The notes under the pieces: generated by a model
The model's input: only the letters and a program-made list of their open reading frames with translations
Told to the model about the DNA's origin: nothing
The model's database searches: none
DNA from: an uncultured Opitutia bacterium
GTDB lineage: Bacteria; Verrucomicrobiota; Verrucomicrobiia; Opitutales; Opitutaceae
Reading direction: 5' to 3'
Assembly (NCBI GenBank): GCA_903919985.1
Contig: CAIXKG010000004.1
Location: 1 to 64,000, forward strand
Length of the DNA stretch: 64,000 nt
Made by a program: the position numbers and the translations under genes
Shown: piece by piece, positions 1 to 10,551 of the stretch
How the letters are laid out: each line of letters begins with the position of its first letter
How positions within the stretch are numbered: the stretch's first letter is position 1

Positions 1-1775
1 CCGATGAAATTGGGGTTGTCCACGACCGAATCATGGAAGCGGAGTCCGCTCGGCGCCGAGAATTTCGTGCTCGTTTCGCCGTAGCCAGCCCAGCGGTGCG
101 TACCGAGCCATTTCTTCCATCCGGACTCACGGGCGAAATCAAGTTGGAACGCCGTTTGAGCCCGGTAGCTGTCCGTGAACAACGGATATTTGAAGACCTG
201 CGGAGCTAGGCCGCCGATGAATGGGCGCAGGAAGAATGGATTGATCCGTTGGTCAACGAGGCGGAGATTCGTGTCCACCTCCAACACGGCCGGAACACCA
301 TCCTGCTGGGCGATGAATTGGCGGCGCGAATCTTCCTGCTCTTCCCGGCGCCAAGCCGCGTTAAAGTCGAGGCGGGCATTTTTGACCTGAAAAATTTCCT
401 GCTCGAGGGTGACGTTGAAGATCTTCGCCGATTGAATCTCCCGATTAGGGGCACTGATGTTGACGCTGGTGTAATCGTAGATCGCTCGATCCGTGGTACC
501 AGGGAGCGTGTAGAGAGGGCCAGCGGCGCTGACGCCCGCACTTTGGGTGAATTGGTCCACCGCCGAAGGCGTATTGTTCGGCTGGCCACCCCGCATGAAA
601 AAGTAAATTTGGCCGTCGTCGATGTACTGGACATCACGGGCGTTGGAACTGCCCAGCAGGGAAATACCGGCGGGGACGTTATTCGTCATCGTGGTGATGG
701 CGGGCTGCAGCACGCCATTGATGGTGAATCTCTGTGAGAGATTATCGTAGGTCGGGCTGCCGTTGGCCTTCCAGTTCGTAATTGTGTCGCGCGGCGTCAC
801 GGCGTTGGCGCGCTGCGCAAACTCGTGAAACATCTCGAAGGAACCGTTGATGCGGGTCGTCCGGAAAGGATTGAACGCGAGGGCGAACTGCTGACGGTTG
901 GTGCGGTCGACCGAAGGCTTCCGTTGGTAGCCGACTTCGTTGTACACCGCGGAGAAGCGGAACCCGAGTTTGTTGCGAATGATCGGGCGATTCAGATCGA
1001 TGCTGAAACGAAAGCCGCCGACGCTATCAACCCGGGATGAAACGCTGGTGATCGCACGGCTGAGATTGCCGCGGCTTTGGTTAAGATTCACCGTGCCGCC
1101 GGCGTCACTCAGGCCAGCGGTCGTCGCGTTAGGTCCGCGGGAAATTTCAACGCTATCAAGATTGTACGGATCGATTGGGATGCTGCTGCTGGCCTCGAAG
1201 CCGCCGACGAGGATGCCGGCCTGCGCCAGACCGCGGACGCGATTCGCGCCGGTGGGATTGCCGGAAACGTTATCGTAGTTACCACGGCCGTCATTGGTCG
1301 GATCCGTGAATTGCGCCGTACCCTCGGTGCCGACTTCGAATTGAAAAATGTCGTTGATATCGAGCGCCGCCGTATCGAGCAACTGCTCCTTGGTGACGAC
1401 GGTCATCGAACTCGCGATATCCTCGAGCTTAGAGTTCAGACGAGTGCCGGACAGCGTGCTGGATGCCGCATAACCTTTGTCGTCTGCCCCGCTGACCTCG
1501 AAAGGGGAAAGCACCGTGACGTCCTTCGCCGTTTCCGCGGTGGAGGGCGTGGCGGTCTTCTCGATCGCCGCCGCTTCCTCTTTCGTCAGAGGCTTGGCCG
1601 GGTCCTTCTTCACAGCGGCGGGGGCGGCCGCAGCCGGGGACGTCTGGCCCGGTACTGCGGGCGTTGGCGTAGGGGCAACAGCATCAGCGCCACGCAGCGA
1701 AACAAAGGCCAAACATGCGGGCAACAGCGTCGCACGGGGCAAATAGCCAAGACGGGAGATCCAATTTGGTTTCAT
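1..1775 (-). CDS. TonB-dependent receptor, N-terminal part (cut by window edge)
   Basis: This is the first 591 codons of an outer-membrane TonB-dependent receptor; the rest of the beta-barrel lies beyond base 1. The start ATG at 1775 is followed by a basic, hydrophobic signal-peptide-like leader (KPNWISRLGYLPRATLLPA), then an Ala/Pro/Thr-rich linker, then a box resembling a TonB/plug entry (VTVLSPFEVSG). The plug domain is recognisable by the motifs NDIFQFEVGTEGT, NRVRGLAQAGILVGGFE and SVEISRGPNA. Family knowledge says such receptors import siderophores, vitamins or oligosaccharides, energised by TonB-ExbBD. The substrate cannot be read here, and no neighbouring transport gene helps. The long linker-plus-plug style is common in Opitutaceae-like genomes. 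The family call is secure; the ligand is unknown. Confidence 0.9.
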   Translation of the reverse strand, partial: MKPNWISRLGYLPRATLLPACLAFVSLRGADAVAPTPTPAVPGQTSPAAAAPAAVKKDPAKPLTKEEAAAIEKTATPSTAETAKDVTVLSPFEVSGADDKGYAASSTLSGTRLNSKLEDIASSMTVVTKEQLLDTAALDINDIFQFEVGTEGTAQFTDPTNDGRGNYDNVSGNPTGANRVRGLAQAGILVGGFEASSSIPIDPYNLDSVEISRGPNATTAGLSDAGGTVNLNQSRGNLSRAITSVSSRVDSVGGFRFSIDLNRPIIRNKLGFRFSAVYNEVGYQRKPSVDRTNRQQFALAFNPFRTTRINGSFEMFHEFAQRANAVTPRDTITNWKANGSPTYDNLSQRFTINGVLQPAITTMTNNVPAGISLLGSSNARDVQYIDDGQIYFFMRGGQPNNTPSAVDQFTQSAGVSAAGPLYTLPGTTDRAIYDYTSVNISAPNREIQSAKIFNVTLEQEIFQVKNARLDFNAAWRREEQEDSRRQFIAQQDGVPAVLEVDTNLRLVDQRINPFFLRPFIGGLAPQVFKYPLFTDSYRAQTAFQLDFARESGWKKWLGTHRWAGYGETSTKFSAPSGLRFHDSVVDNPNFI

Positions 1776-1957
1776 GAAAATAAAGGCAGCGAACAGCTTG
1801 GGTGGTGAATCAGACGGTTGGTGGTAAGAATGGCTCCGCGCGTGGTCAGCGGCGAACCCGATGGGGCAAGGTAAAGACGAACTCGAAAACACTACTTTTA
1901 ATCGCAGGTCCGGAGAAACTCCGCGTCTACGGACAGTCTTACTGGTCAATAGCCGTG

Positions 1958-3628
1958 TCAGAATTTAAGCAGCGTCACGTTCCCCGGCGGCGCGACGCGC
2001 GGCTGTACGTTCCGGAGAAGAACAAAGGCGGCCACGACCAAGACGCCACAGACCCCGATCAGCCAGTCGCCGTGTTCGACATAGAAACTCTGCCGGCCGA
2101 TCCAACGGGCGTCACGAGTCACGTTTTCCGCCCCGGTGCCCCGGAAATAGACGCTCGCTCGCTCGTCGAGCGTCGTGAAGCGGACGTTGCCAAACTCGTC
2201 GATCCAACCACTCCAGCCGCCGTTGCCACAGCGGAGCACGGGGCGACGCATTTCAACCGCACGCAAAACCGAGTGCGCCATGTGCTGATAGGCGGCCGCA
2301 CCCTCCCCGTACCAGGCATCGTTGGTGAGCACCGCGAGCACGTCGCTGCCAGCCCGGACACTCGCCCGCGCCAACGTTGGAAAAATATCTTCGTAGCAGA
2401 TCAAAGGGCCGACGGTGACCTGTGCGCCGCGCAACGTCATCACCAGCGGGGACGAATCCGGGCCGGTTTGAAAATCATCGCCGACGGGCACGAATTTCTT
2501 GAGCCACCCAAAGACGGGGCGCATCGGCACATACTCGCCAAACGGCACAAGGTGACGTTTGGCGTAATAAACAGACGAAAGACCAAGGTCGGGCGTGACC
2601 AAAAACGCCCCATTAAACCATTGTTCGCCCGGCTGCCCGGCCTGCTCGATCGCGATCGAGCCGAGCAACAATGGCGTCCGGGCCCGCTTCGCCAGGCTCT
2701 CGACGAATCCACGCACATCATTGTTGCCGCGCACCGCCCAAGGCGTCACCGCCTCCGGCCACAGGATGAGATCCGACCGCGAGCTGGCGGCAGCGAGCGT
2801 CGTCTTTTCCAAAACATCGAGAATCCCCGGCCCCTTCAACGGGTCCCATTTTACATCCTGCGGAATATACGGCTGCACAAAGGCAATCCGGGCAAGCGGC
2901 ACCGTAAACCGGCCGCGATTGAAGGTCTCCTGGACGTGAATGCTCAGGCACACCAACAGCAAAAACAGAGCGAGGAAAAATTCCTGGCTACGTTTATTGA
3001 GTCCGGTCGCTCCTTCGCGAAACAACCGGTGCGCATAAGCGGCAAATCCGAGATTCATCGCGACCAAAACAAATGACACGCCCCCCTGCCCCGTATACGC
3101 AGCGATTTGCAGGACGCTGATCCGCTCCCACTGGCTCGCCGCCAAGGGCAACCACGGAAACCCTGTTAACAGCCACGTCCGCGACCATTCGACCACAGTC
3201 CACGCCCCTGCCAGCGCGAGCAACACGAAGAGCCGTTCCATCGTCGGCCGTCCGATCATGCGCGGCATGGTCCACCACACCGCCAGAAACCAAACACCCA
3301 CCCACGCCCCCACCACGGGCCCGAGGAGAAACAAACCCACCCACGTCACATGGTGTAGCCAGCCCAGCAAGATGGTCCACGTCACCGCCTGCGCAGCGAA
3401 CATCGTCCACGCGAAAAGTTTCAACCGCGGCCGCGTGTACGCCCAAAAAATCGCCGGCACGAAACACGCGTACGCAAACTCCGGCGCCTTGAACGGCGGA
3501 AACGCCATCACCGTCAGCACAATGGTGAAAACAAACACCGTCGCCGCCGCGACCATCTCGGCGTGACGCTGCCAAAACGTCGGCCGCGGGGCATAGGGAT
3601 CGGAAACGCTCACGTCAGGGGACGGCAT
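1958..3628 (-). CDS. lnt: Apolipoprotein N-acyltransferase Lnt
   Basis: Lnt transfers the third acyl chain from a phospholipid to the N-terminal cysteine of diacylated lipoproteins in the inner membrane, the last maturation step before Lol sorting. The protein has 556 residues from the ATG at 3628. A longer in-frame start exists 20 codons upstream but adds no conserved sequence. The N-terminal half (about residues 25-230) carries many hydrophobic segments. The C-terminal nitrilase domain holds the full catalytic triad: Glu292 in LILWPEAVTPW, Lys357 in YYAKRHLVPFGEYVP and Cys411 in GPLICYEDIFP. A last transmembrane segment lies near the C-terminus, as in the family. It follows secA on the same strand after about 140 bp. 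Its presence supports a diderm cell with triacylated lipoproteins. Confidence 0.95.
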   Translation of the reverse strand: MPSPDVSVSDPYAPRPTFWQRHAEMVAAATVFVFTIVLTVMAFPPFKAPEFAYACFVPAIFWAYTRPRLKLFAWTMFAAQAVTWTILLGWLHHVTWVGLFLLGPVVGAWVGVWFLAVWWTMPRMIGRPTMERLFVLLALAGAWTVVEWSRTWLLTGFPWLPLAASQWERISVLQIAAYTGQGGVSFVLVAMNLGFAAYAHRLFREGATGLNKRSQEFFLALFLLLVCLSIHVQETFNRGRFTVPLARIAFVQPYIPQDVKWDPLKGPGILDVLEKTTLAAASSRSDLILWPEAVTPWAVRGNNDVRGFVESLAKRARTPLLLGSIAIEQAGQPGEQWFNGAFLVTPDLGLSSVYYAKRHLVPFGEYVPMRPVFGWLKKFVPVGDDFQTGPDSSPLVMTLRGAQVTVGPLICYEDIFPTLARASVRAGSDVLAVLTNDAWYGEGAAAYQHMAHSVLRAVEMRRPVLRCGNGGWSGWIDEFGNVRFTTLDERASVYFRGTGAENVTRDARWIGRQSFYVEHGDWLIGVCGVLVVAAFVLLRNVQPRVAPPGNVTLLKF

Positions 3629-3767
3629 GAAACGCTCAACGTCGACCAAGCCGGAGCTTCCCACAAGGCTGAAGGCGCAATGGCCCATCGCGCGAAGGCT
3701 GAGCGCGGCATGAGCAAGGTCGCGCTGGAACTTCCGCGCCCGGAGGTCACGCCTCTACCGCCGTCGC

Positions 3768-6767
3768 TCACGCCCCGTGGCAATTCTTGAATTTTTTGCC
3801 GCTGCCGCAGTGGCACGGATCGTTGCGGCCGACCTTCGGCGCGTCGCGACGGATCGTGATTTTAGGCAGCTGAATTTCCGCCGGCGCTTCCATCGGCGCC
3901 GTGCTGGTCGAACCACCCGTCGTAACCGAGGTCGAGATCTGTGGCGCCGCGGTCGGCGGCGTATCGGAAGGGCCCACCGCGCGCACCGTGCGACTGAGCA
4001 ACGCCAGCATGTTCTCAAAGCTCTCAATGTTCGACGCACTGCGGAACAGCCCGGTGCAGATTTGCAGCCGCACGTTGTTCATCAGCTCCTCGAAATATTT
4101 GTACGCCTCGCTCTTGTACTCCACCAGCGGATCTTTCTGGCCGTAGCTGCGGAGGCCCACCGATTGCCGGAGATTTTCCATCTCGGTGAGATGTTCCTGC
4201 CAGTGGTGGTCGATGGCGTTAATGACGACGTAACGCTCCAGCGCGCCCAGCGCCTCCGCCACCTCGACCGACTCCTTCACCGCGTAGGCGTTTTTGATTT
4301 TCTCAACGAGGGTCGCGGTCAACGCGTCGACATCGTCGCCCGTCAGCTCCGTGGCGGCGATGCTGATGGGGAAATGGGTGTTGAGCCAGCCGACGAGGCT
4401 TTCGGTGCCCGACGCCGTCGCCCCGCCCTTTTCGCCGAAGCCGGCGACAGCGAGGCGCAGGGCGATTTCCTCGGCGACTTGCTCGAAGATGATGTCTTTC
4501 GGGCGGTCGGCGTGGATCGCCGCGTTGCGAATCCCGTAGACCACTTCGCGCTGTTGGTTGAGCACGTCGTCGTACTGCAACAGGCGTTTGCGCACGGAGA
4601 AATTCTGCTGCTCGACTTTTTTCTGCGCGCTTTCAATCGAGCGATTGAGCCACGGATGCTCGAGTTCCTCGCCATCTTTCATCGAGCCTTCCATCAGGCG
4701 CGACGCGAGATTGCCCTGCAGGAAAAGCCGCATGAGCTCGTCCTCGAGCGACAGGAAAAATTTAGTGAGACCCGGATCGCCCTGACGCGAACAACGGCCA
4801 CGCAACTGACGGTCGATGCGACGCGACTGGTGGCGCTCGGTGCCCACGACCATCAGGCCGCCGAGATCGCGCACCCCTTCGCCGAGTTTGATGTCGGTGC
4901 CGCGGCCGGCCATGTTGGTGGCGATGGTCACCGCGCCGCGCTGACCGGCCCGCGTGACGATCTCGGCTTCCTGCTGGTGAAACTTGGCGTTGAGGACGGA
5001 GTGGATCACGCCGGCCCGTTTCAACATGCGTGAAAGCACCTCGGACGATTCGACGCTCACGGTACCGACGAGCACAGGCTGGCCGCGCGCATTGGCCTCG
5101 GAGATTTCCTTCACCACCGCGTTGAACTTGTCGCGGCGCGTTTTAAAAATGGAGTCGTTCCGGTCGACCCGGATGCAAGGCTGGTTGGTCGGAATTACCT
5201 GCACCGCGAGCCGGTAGATGTCCTGAAACTCGGTGGCCTCGGTCTCAGCCGTGCCGGTCATGCCCGCGAGCTTCTCGTACATGCGGAAGTAATTCTGAAT
5301 CGTGATCGTGGCGTACGTGCGGGTCTCACGCTCGATCATGACGTTTTCCTTGGCCTCGACGGCTTGGTGCAGGCCGTCGGACCAACGCCGGCCGGGCATG
5401 ACGCGCCCGGTGTTTTCATCGACGATCATGACCTTGCCTTCCTGGACGACGTACTCGACGTCGCGCTCGTAGAGCGAATAGGCGCGGAGCAGCTGGGAAA
5501 TCGCGTGGATCTCCTCGGAGACCTCGGCGTAGCGGTTTTGCGCCGCGAGCTTCAAGGCCTCGCGCTCCTCGGGCGTGTGCTTCGTATCCTTGTCGAGATC
5601 GGAAAATTCGGTGGCGAGATCGGGCAGTACGAACGCGTCGGCGTTATCGGGTCGGAGCTGCTTGCGCCCGATCTCGGTGAGATCGGCCTGATGCTGACGT
5701 TCGTCGACGACGTAGAGGAGATCTTCCTTGAGCTTGTAGAGTTCGTCCTTGTTGAGGTCGGAGTTGAGGTCGGTCTCGACCTTGTCGAGCAGCTTGCGCA
5801 AGGCCGGGGTCTCGAAGAGGCGCAGGAGGAGCTTGTTGTTGGGCGCGCCCATTTTCACCTGCAGCATTTTCCGGGCGGCGAGATCGCGGTCGTCGGGCTT
5901 CACGTCTGGTTTTTCCAGAATCGCGGCCGCTTCGGACACGAGTCGGTTACAGAGGCGGGCCTGATCGTTGACCAGGCGCTCGATCGGCGGCTTGATGCGG
6001 GAGAAAGGCTGTTCGCGTTCGATCGGGGCGGGGCCGGAAATGATCAACGGCGTGCGCGCCTCGTCGACGAGGATGGAGTCGATTTCGTCCACGATGCAGA
6101 ACCAATGATCGCGCTGGACCTGGTCTTCCTTGCGCGTGGCCATGCCATTGTCGCGGAGGTAATCGAAGCCGAACTCGCTCGCTGTGCCGTAAGTGATATC
6201 GCGGCCGTACATATCGCGGCGCAAGTCGGGCGACATCTGCTGCTGGATACAGCCGACGGTGATGCCGAGAAAGTTGTAGAGGTGCCCCATCCACTCGGAG
6301 TCGCGGCGGGCCAGGTAATCGTTGACGGTGACGAGCTGCGTGTTCCGGCCGACCAACGCGTTCAGGTAAAGCGGGAGGGTGGAGACGAGCGTCTTGCCTT
6401 CGCCGGTGGCCATTTCGGCGATTTTGCCCTCATGAATGGCGATGCCGCCGATGAGCTGCACGTCGAAGTGCACCATATCCCATCTCAACTCGTGCTCGCA
6501 GACCAATGCCGTCCGACCCACGAGCCGGCGCGCGGCGTTTTTTACCGTGGCGAACGCCTCGGGGAGAATCGCCTCAAGGGCCGCGTGTTTATCGGTGGCC
6601 GCGGCGAGGCGGGCACGAAATTCGTCGGTCTTGGCGCGCAGCTGATCATCGGTGAGCGTCTGGTAGGATTTCTCGAGCTCGTTGATGCGTGCGACGATGG
6701 GACGACACTTCTCGATAAATTTCCTATAGTGACGGCCGGAAAAACGTTTGAAGAGAAGCGAGAGCAT
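3768..6767 (-). CDS. secA: Preprotein translocase ATPase SecA
   Basis: SecA is the motor ATPase that drives unfolded preproteins through SecYEG. The 999-residue product has the N-terminal DEAD-type motor with Walker A MATGEGKT (119-126) and Walker B VDEID (226-230). It also has the preprotein cross-linking region, the second motor domain with [14 protein letters not shown], and helical scaffold/wing domains. A complete C-terminal zinc SEC-C motif ([15 protein letters not shown]) has ligands Cys985, Cys987, Cys996 and His997, so it likely binds SecB or phospholipid. At 999 residues it is longer than E. coli SecA (901), with extra sequence before the second motor domain and in the Pro/Thr-rich linker ahead of the zinc motif. 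The start ATG at 6767 gives the canonical amphipathic N-terminus. Several long frames on the other strand are antisense shadows of its high-GC codon use. Confidence 0.98.
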   Translation of the reverse strand: MLSLLFKRFSGRHYRKFIEKCRPIVARINELEKSYQTLTDDQLRAKTDEFRARLAAATDKHAALEAILPEAFATVKNAARRLVGRTALVCEHELRWDMVHFDVQLIGGIAIHEGKIAEMATGEGKTLVSTLPLYLNALVGRNTQLVTVNDYLARRDSEWMGHLYNFLGITVGCIQQQMSPDLRRDMYGRDITYGTASEFGFDYLRDNGMATRKEDQVQRDHWFCIVDEIDSILVDEARTPLIISGPAPIEREQPFSRIKPPIERLVNDQARLCNRLVSEAAAILEKPDVKPDDRDLAARKMLQVKMGAPNNKLLLRLFETPALRKLLDKVETDLNSDLNKDELYKLKEDLLYVVDERQHQADLTEIGRKQLRPDNADAFVLPDLATEFSDLDKDTKHTPEEREALKLAAQNRYAEVSEEIHAISQLLRAYSLYERDVEYVVQEGKVMIVDENTGRVMPGRRWSDGLHQAVEAKENVMIERETRTYATITIQNYFRMYEKLAGMTGTAETEATEFQDIYRLAVQVIPTNQPCIRVDRNDSIFKTRRDKFNAVVKEISEANARGQPVLVGTVSVESSEVLSRMLKRAGVIHSVLNAKFHQQEAEIVTRAGQRGAVTIATNMAGRGTDIKLGEGVRDLGGLMVVGTERHQSRRIDRQLRGRCSRQGDPGLTKFFLSLEDELMRLFLQGNLASRLMEGSMKDGEELEHPWLNRSIESAQKKVEQQNFSVRKRLLQYDDVLNQQREVVYGIRNAAIHADRPKDIIFEQVAEEIALRLAVAGFGEKGGATASGTESLVGWLNTHFPISIAATELTGDDVDALTATLVEKIKNAYAVKESVEVAEALGALERYVVINAIDHHWQEHLTEMENLRQSVGLRSYGQKDPLVEYKSEAYKYFEELMNNVRLQICTGLFRSASNIESFENMLALLSRTVRAVGPSDTPPTAAPQISTSVTTGGSTSTAPMEAPAEIQLPKITIRRDAPKVGRNDPCHCGSGKKFKNCHGA

Positions 6768-6975
6768 GAAAGGGGTGAGACGGTAGGCGCGGCCGATGCC
6801 TTGGCAAATGGCAAATGGGGGAAAGCGCCGCGGGAGCGTTGTCCGTCAGCCCGGCCCTCCATTCTCCAACGTGGGTGCGGCCCCCACCCCGCATTAACGT
6901 GCGATAATTTGCGACGTCGCTGCCGGGTGAGGGCACCCCGCCTACGTCCGATCTAGCGTCGACAAAGCGATCCGA

Positions 6976-7905
<930 letters not shown>

Positions 7906-8006
7906 GATGAAAATAGAAGAGGAGCCGCCGCGAAAATAAAAGCCTGAATCCAGTCGGGGTGCATCGGGACCTCGGAGCCCGATCTAAAATTGTCATGAAT
8001 CGGAGG

Positions 8007-8130
8007 TTTTTCCGGAGCCATTTGGGGTCGCGGCAGGCGTCTCTGCCGGTGGGCTTCGACGGCCTCGTTTTCGGCCGGCGGGGACGCCTGCCGCTACGTC
8101 GTGAGCGGCTACGCTTTGGGTCAAACCGCC
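8007..8130 (-). repeat. Copy A of a ~120-bp structured 3'-UTR repeat
   Basis: Read on the minus strand, directly after the tgt stop codon, this stretch runs from GGCGGTTTGACCCAAAGCG to a terminal GGAAAAA. Its core is an inverted repeat with 12-bp arms GCGGCAGGCGTC and GACGCCTGCCGC around a smaller GCCGG/CCGGC hairpin. Two further copies, at 17880-18003 and 19925-20046, share the whole layout: TTTxACCCAAAG entry, GTAGC, the two stems, then ACCCAAAACGGCC. Each begins within a few bases of a stop codon in the same orientation. No reading frame is conserved, so it acts as DNA or RNA, not protein. Confidence 0.8.
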
Positions 8131-9285
8131 CTAGGCCACACCCGCAATCCGGGCCGCGGCTCCGGCTTCGTAGCGCTCCACCCACGCCCGGTGCCACGTT
8201 GCGTAGTCTCCGGCTTCAAGGTGGACGCGCGCCTGACTCATCAGATCGAGGTAGAAATGCAGATTGTGCAAAGTGCAGAGCGTCGCCGCGAGCATCTCAC
8301 CGGAAACGGTGAGATGGCGGAGATAAGCCCGCGAAAAATTCCGACACGTGTAATTGTCGAGGCCTTCGACGATGGGCCGCGGATCGGCGCGATATTTTTC
8401 GTTCTTCAGATTGATCGGGCCATCGGGCGTGAAAACGAGCCCGTTGCGGGCAACGCGCGAGGGCAGCACGCAGTCGAACATGTCCACGCCGAGCGCGACC
8501 ATCTTCAACAACTGCGGCGGCGTCCCGAGTCCCATTGTATAACGCGGCTTGTCCGACGGCAGAAACGGCGTCGTCGCTCCCACCTGTTTCAACATTTCCG
8601 GCTCCGGTTCGCCGACGCTCACGCCGCCGACCGCGTAGCCGGGAAAATCCAGCGACGCCAGCGACTCCGCCGCTTCGCGCCGCAGATCGTCGAACGTCGA
8701 ACCTTGCACGATCGCAAAGACATGGTGGCCGTTCGCGAGAAATCCGCTGTCCGTGGCGATCTGTTTACACTGCCGCGCCCAGCGGAAACTCCGCGCCACG
8801 GCCGTCGCACACGCGTCGCGTTCACACGGCCACGGCGGGCACTCGTCGATCACCATCGCGATGTCGCTGCCGAGATTTTGCTGGATGCCCATGACCTCGC
8901 GCGGCCCGAGAAATAATTTCGCGCCGTCCAGATGCGATTGAAAGGCGACGCCGTCGTCCCGGATCTCCCGCAGCTTCGCCAGCGAGAAAACCTGAAACCC
9001 GCCGCTGTCCGTGAGAATAGGACCATCCCAGCCCATGAACGCGTGCAGCCCGCCCAACTCGCGCACGAGTTCAGAAGTGGGGCGCAGATTGAGATGGTAG
9101 GTGTTGCCCAAAATAATCTGCGCGCCGATTTCTCGCAGGTGCGCCGGGGTAAGCGACTTTACCGTACCCTGCGTGCCAACCGGCATGAAGATCGGCGTCT
9201 CGATCGTGCCATGTCTCGTGCGCAAACGTCCGCGCCGCGCGGCGGTGGCTGTATCAGTCGACAAAAGCTGGAAGTGATCGGGCAT
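8131..9285 (-). CDS. tgt: tRNA-guanine transglycosylase, with degenerate zinc site
   Basis: Tgt exchanges guanine-34 of GUN-anticodon tRNAs for preQ1 on the way to queuosine. The TIM-barrel landmarks are present: GTIETPIFMPVGTQGTVKSL at the N-terminus, the general-acid Asp in DSGGFQVFSL, GGVSVGEPEPEML and the nucleophile Asp in DCVLPSRVARNG. I chose the ATG at 9285 because homologues begin just before the RRGRL motif; in-frame ATGs at 9342 and 9300 are alternatives. Oddity: where the family has a CxCxxC zinc loop (PECDCYTC in E. coli), this protein reads GLDNYTC. Two of the four ligands are therefore Leu and Asn, while the third Cys and the distal His (LHNLHF) remain. Copy A of the 120-bp repeat starts right after its stop. 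Confidence 0.93.
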   Translation of the reverse strand: MPDHFQLLSTDTATAARRGRLRTRHGTIETPIFMPVGTQGTVKSLTPAHLREIGAQIILGNTYHLNLRPTSELVRELGGLHAFMGWDGPILTDSGGFQVFSLAKLREIRDDGVAFQSHLDGAKLFLGPREVMGIQQNLGSDIAMVIDECPPWPCERDACATAVARSFRWARQCKQIATDSGFLANGHHVFAIVQGSTFDDLRREAAESLASLDFPGYAVGGVSVGEPEPEMLKQVGATTPFLPSDKPRYTMGLGTPPQLLKMVALGVDMFDCVLPSRVARNGLVFTPDGPINLKNEKYRADPRPIVEGLDNYTCRNFSRAYLRHLTVSGEMLAATLCTLHNLHFYLDLMSQARVHLEAGDYATWHRAWVERYEAGAAARIAGVA

Positions 9286-9402
9286 CGGCGAAGCGACGAG
9301 CATCGACGATCGGCCGCCCAACATCCAATCTTGATTTTTCATCGGCACCGCCGCGCTTGACCCGGCGAGCCAATCAACAACCTATCTTGCCCCAAACCCG
9401 CC

Positions 9403-9969
9403 GTGCTGCTCGTCATCGACAACTACGATTCGTTTACCTTCAACCTCGTCCAATATTTTGGGCAGCTGGGGGTGGAACAGCGCATTTTTCGCAATAACGA
9501 GATCACGCCGGCCGAAGCTATCGCGCTCAAACCCGACCGCGTACTGCTGTCGCCAGGGCCATGTTCCCCGCGCGAAGCGGGCGTCACGCTGGACATGATC
9601 AAGGCCTTCGCCGGCGTTAAGCCCATCTTAGGTGTGTGCCTGGGGCACCAGTCGATCGGTCATTATTTCGGCGGCAACGTCGTCCGCGCCGGGCGGCTCA
9701 TGCACGGCAAGACCTCGCCGATCCTGCACAAGGATACCGACGTTTTTAAGGGCATGCCGCAAGGCTTTGCCGCCACGCGCTATCACTCGCTGCTGATCGA
9801 GCGCGCCACGTTTCCGGCCGAATTGGAAATCACCGCCGAGACCGCCGAGGGCGAAGTGATGGGATTACGCCACCGCGCCCTGCCCATCTGGGGCGTGCAA
9901 TTTCACCCGGAGTCGATCGCGACCGACGGCGGAATGAACATCCTGAAAAACTTTTTGTCGCTCAACTGA
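9403..9969 (+). CDS. pabA: Anthranilate/aminodeoxychorismate synthase glutamine amidotransferase (TrpG/PabA)
   Basis: This is a class I glutamine amidotransferase of 188 residues that supplies ammonia to a TrpE- or PabB-type chorismate enzyme. It begins with the family signature [18 protein letters not shown], has the oxyanion stretch [12 protein letters not shown], the nucleophile Cys in [10 protein letters not shown], and His/Glu in [10 protein letters not shown]. The start is GTG at 9403; no better in-frame start is present. It may serve tryptophan synthesis, folate synthesis or both, and no TrpE/PabB partner is nearby to decide. nrdR starts 4 bp after its stop, so the two are probably co-transcribed. 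Confidence 0.9.
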   Translation: MLLVIDNYDSFTFNLVQYFGQLGVEQRIFRNNEITPAEAIALKPDRVLLSPGPCSPREAGVTLDMIKAFAGVKPILGVCLGHQSIGHYFGGNVVRAGRLMHGKTSPILHKDTDVFKGMPQGFAATRYHSLLIERATFPAELEITAETAEGEVMGLRHRALPIWGVQFHPESIATDGGMNILKNFLSLN

Positions 9970-9973
9970 TCCC

Positions 9974-10441
9974 ATGCGCTGCCCCAAATGCACCTCGATC
10001 GAGGACAAGGTCATGGACTCCCGCATCAGCAAGGAGGGATCCACGATCCGCCGGCGGCGCGAATGCCTGGAATGCGGCCACCGCTATAGCACGACCGAAA
10101 CTGTTCTGCGCGACGGCATGGTGGTGATCAAACGCGATGGCCGCCGCGAAGAATTCGATCGCGAAAAACTCATGCACGCCGTGCGCGCCGCCTGCCACAA
10201 ACGCCCGGTCGATCTCGAACAAATTAGTATGCTGGTCGAAGACGTGATCGACTCCGTCGAGGCGCAATTCGACACCGAGATTCCCTCGCGCGCGCTCGGC
10301 CAAGGCGTGATGCAACGCCTGCGCAACATCGACCAGGTCTCGTACGTTCGCTTCGCCAGCGTCTACAAGGAATTCCGGGACGTCACCGAGTTCGTCGAGG
10401 AGATCAGTGCGCTCGGAAACCCGAAGCCGGAGAACCGGTGA
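9974..10441 (+). CDS. nrdR: Transcriptional repressor NrdR
   Basis: NrdR represses ribonucleotide reductase genes by binding tandem NrdR boxes and senses dATP/ATP. The 155-residue protein has the N-terminal zinc ribbon (MRCPKCTSIEDKVMDSR, then CLECGHRYSTTE) followed by an ATP-cone (VIKRDGRREEFDREKLMHAV to about residue 140). Length and domain order are standard. It sits 4 bp downstream of the pabA/trpG-like gene. I see no ribonucleotide reductase gene in this window, so its targets lie elsewhere. Confidence 0.97.
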   Translation: MRCPKCTSIEDKVMDSRISKEGSTIRRRRECLECGHRYSTTETVLRDGMVVIKRDGRREEFDREKLMHAVRAACHKRPVDLEQISMLVEDVIDSVEAQFDTEIPSRALGQGVMQRLRNIDQVSYVRFASVYKEFRDVTEFVEEISALGNPKPENR

Positions 10442-10453
10442 AGCGCACCCGTT

Positions 10454-10488
10454 GTTTCCGGGAGGGCGGTCGCGCTCCCCATCGGAAA
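10454..10488. repeat. Short palindromic repeat, second family (intergenic copy)
   Basis: The core GGGAGGGCGGTCGCGCTCCC is a near-palindrome flanked by GTTTCCG and CGGAAAC, extending the hairpin to about 35 bp. Very similar cores occur inside two genes, at 16376-16399 and 32128-32187. It lies in the 110-bp gap after nrdR and has no T tract, so it is not a classical terminator. It looks like a REP-type mobile palindrome. Confidence 0.5.
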
Positions 10489-10551
10489 CCCTTCCTGAAT
10501 CGCCTCGCGGGCTCGAACGACGGGTTCATCGGCGAATCCTAGCATTTCAAA

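Noticed and set aside
1776-1957. Possible cobalamin riboswitch ahead of the truncated TonB receptor
   Set aside because: The B12-box consensus GCCACTG is not present on the minus strand, and the gap is too short for a full riboswitch.
1802-3076. Plus-strand open frame of about 420 codons over lnt
   Set aside because: It is antisense to lnt, whose catalytic triad is intact; composition is shadow-like.
3777-5033. Plus-strand open frame of about 420 codons
   Set aside because: It is antisense to secA, has no family features and no Shine-Dalgarno-like context.
5364-6956. Long plus-strand open frame (over 500 codons) across secA
   Set aside because: It is antisense to a fully recognised secA and has the repetitive Arg/Val/Gly/Asp composition of a GC-rich shadow frame.
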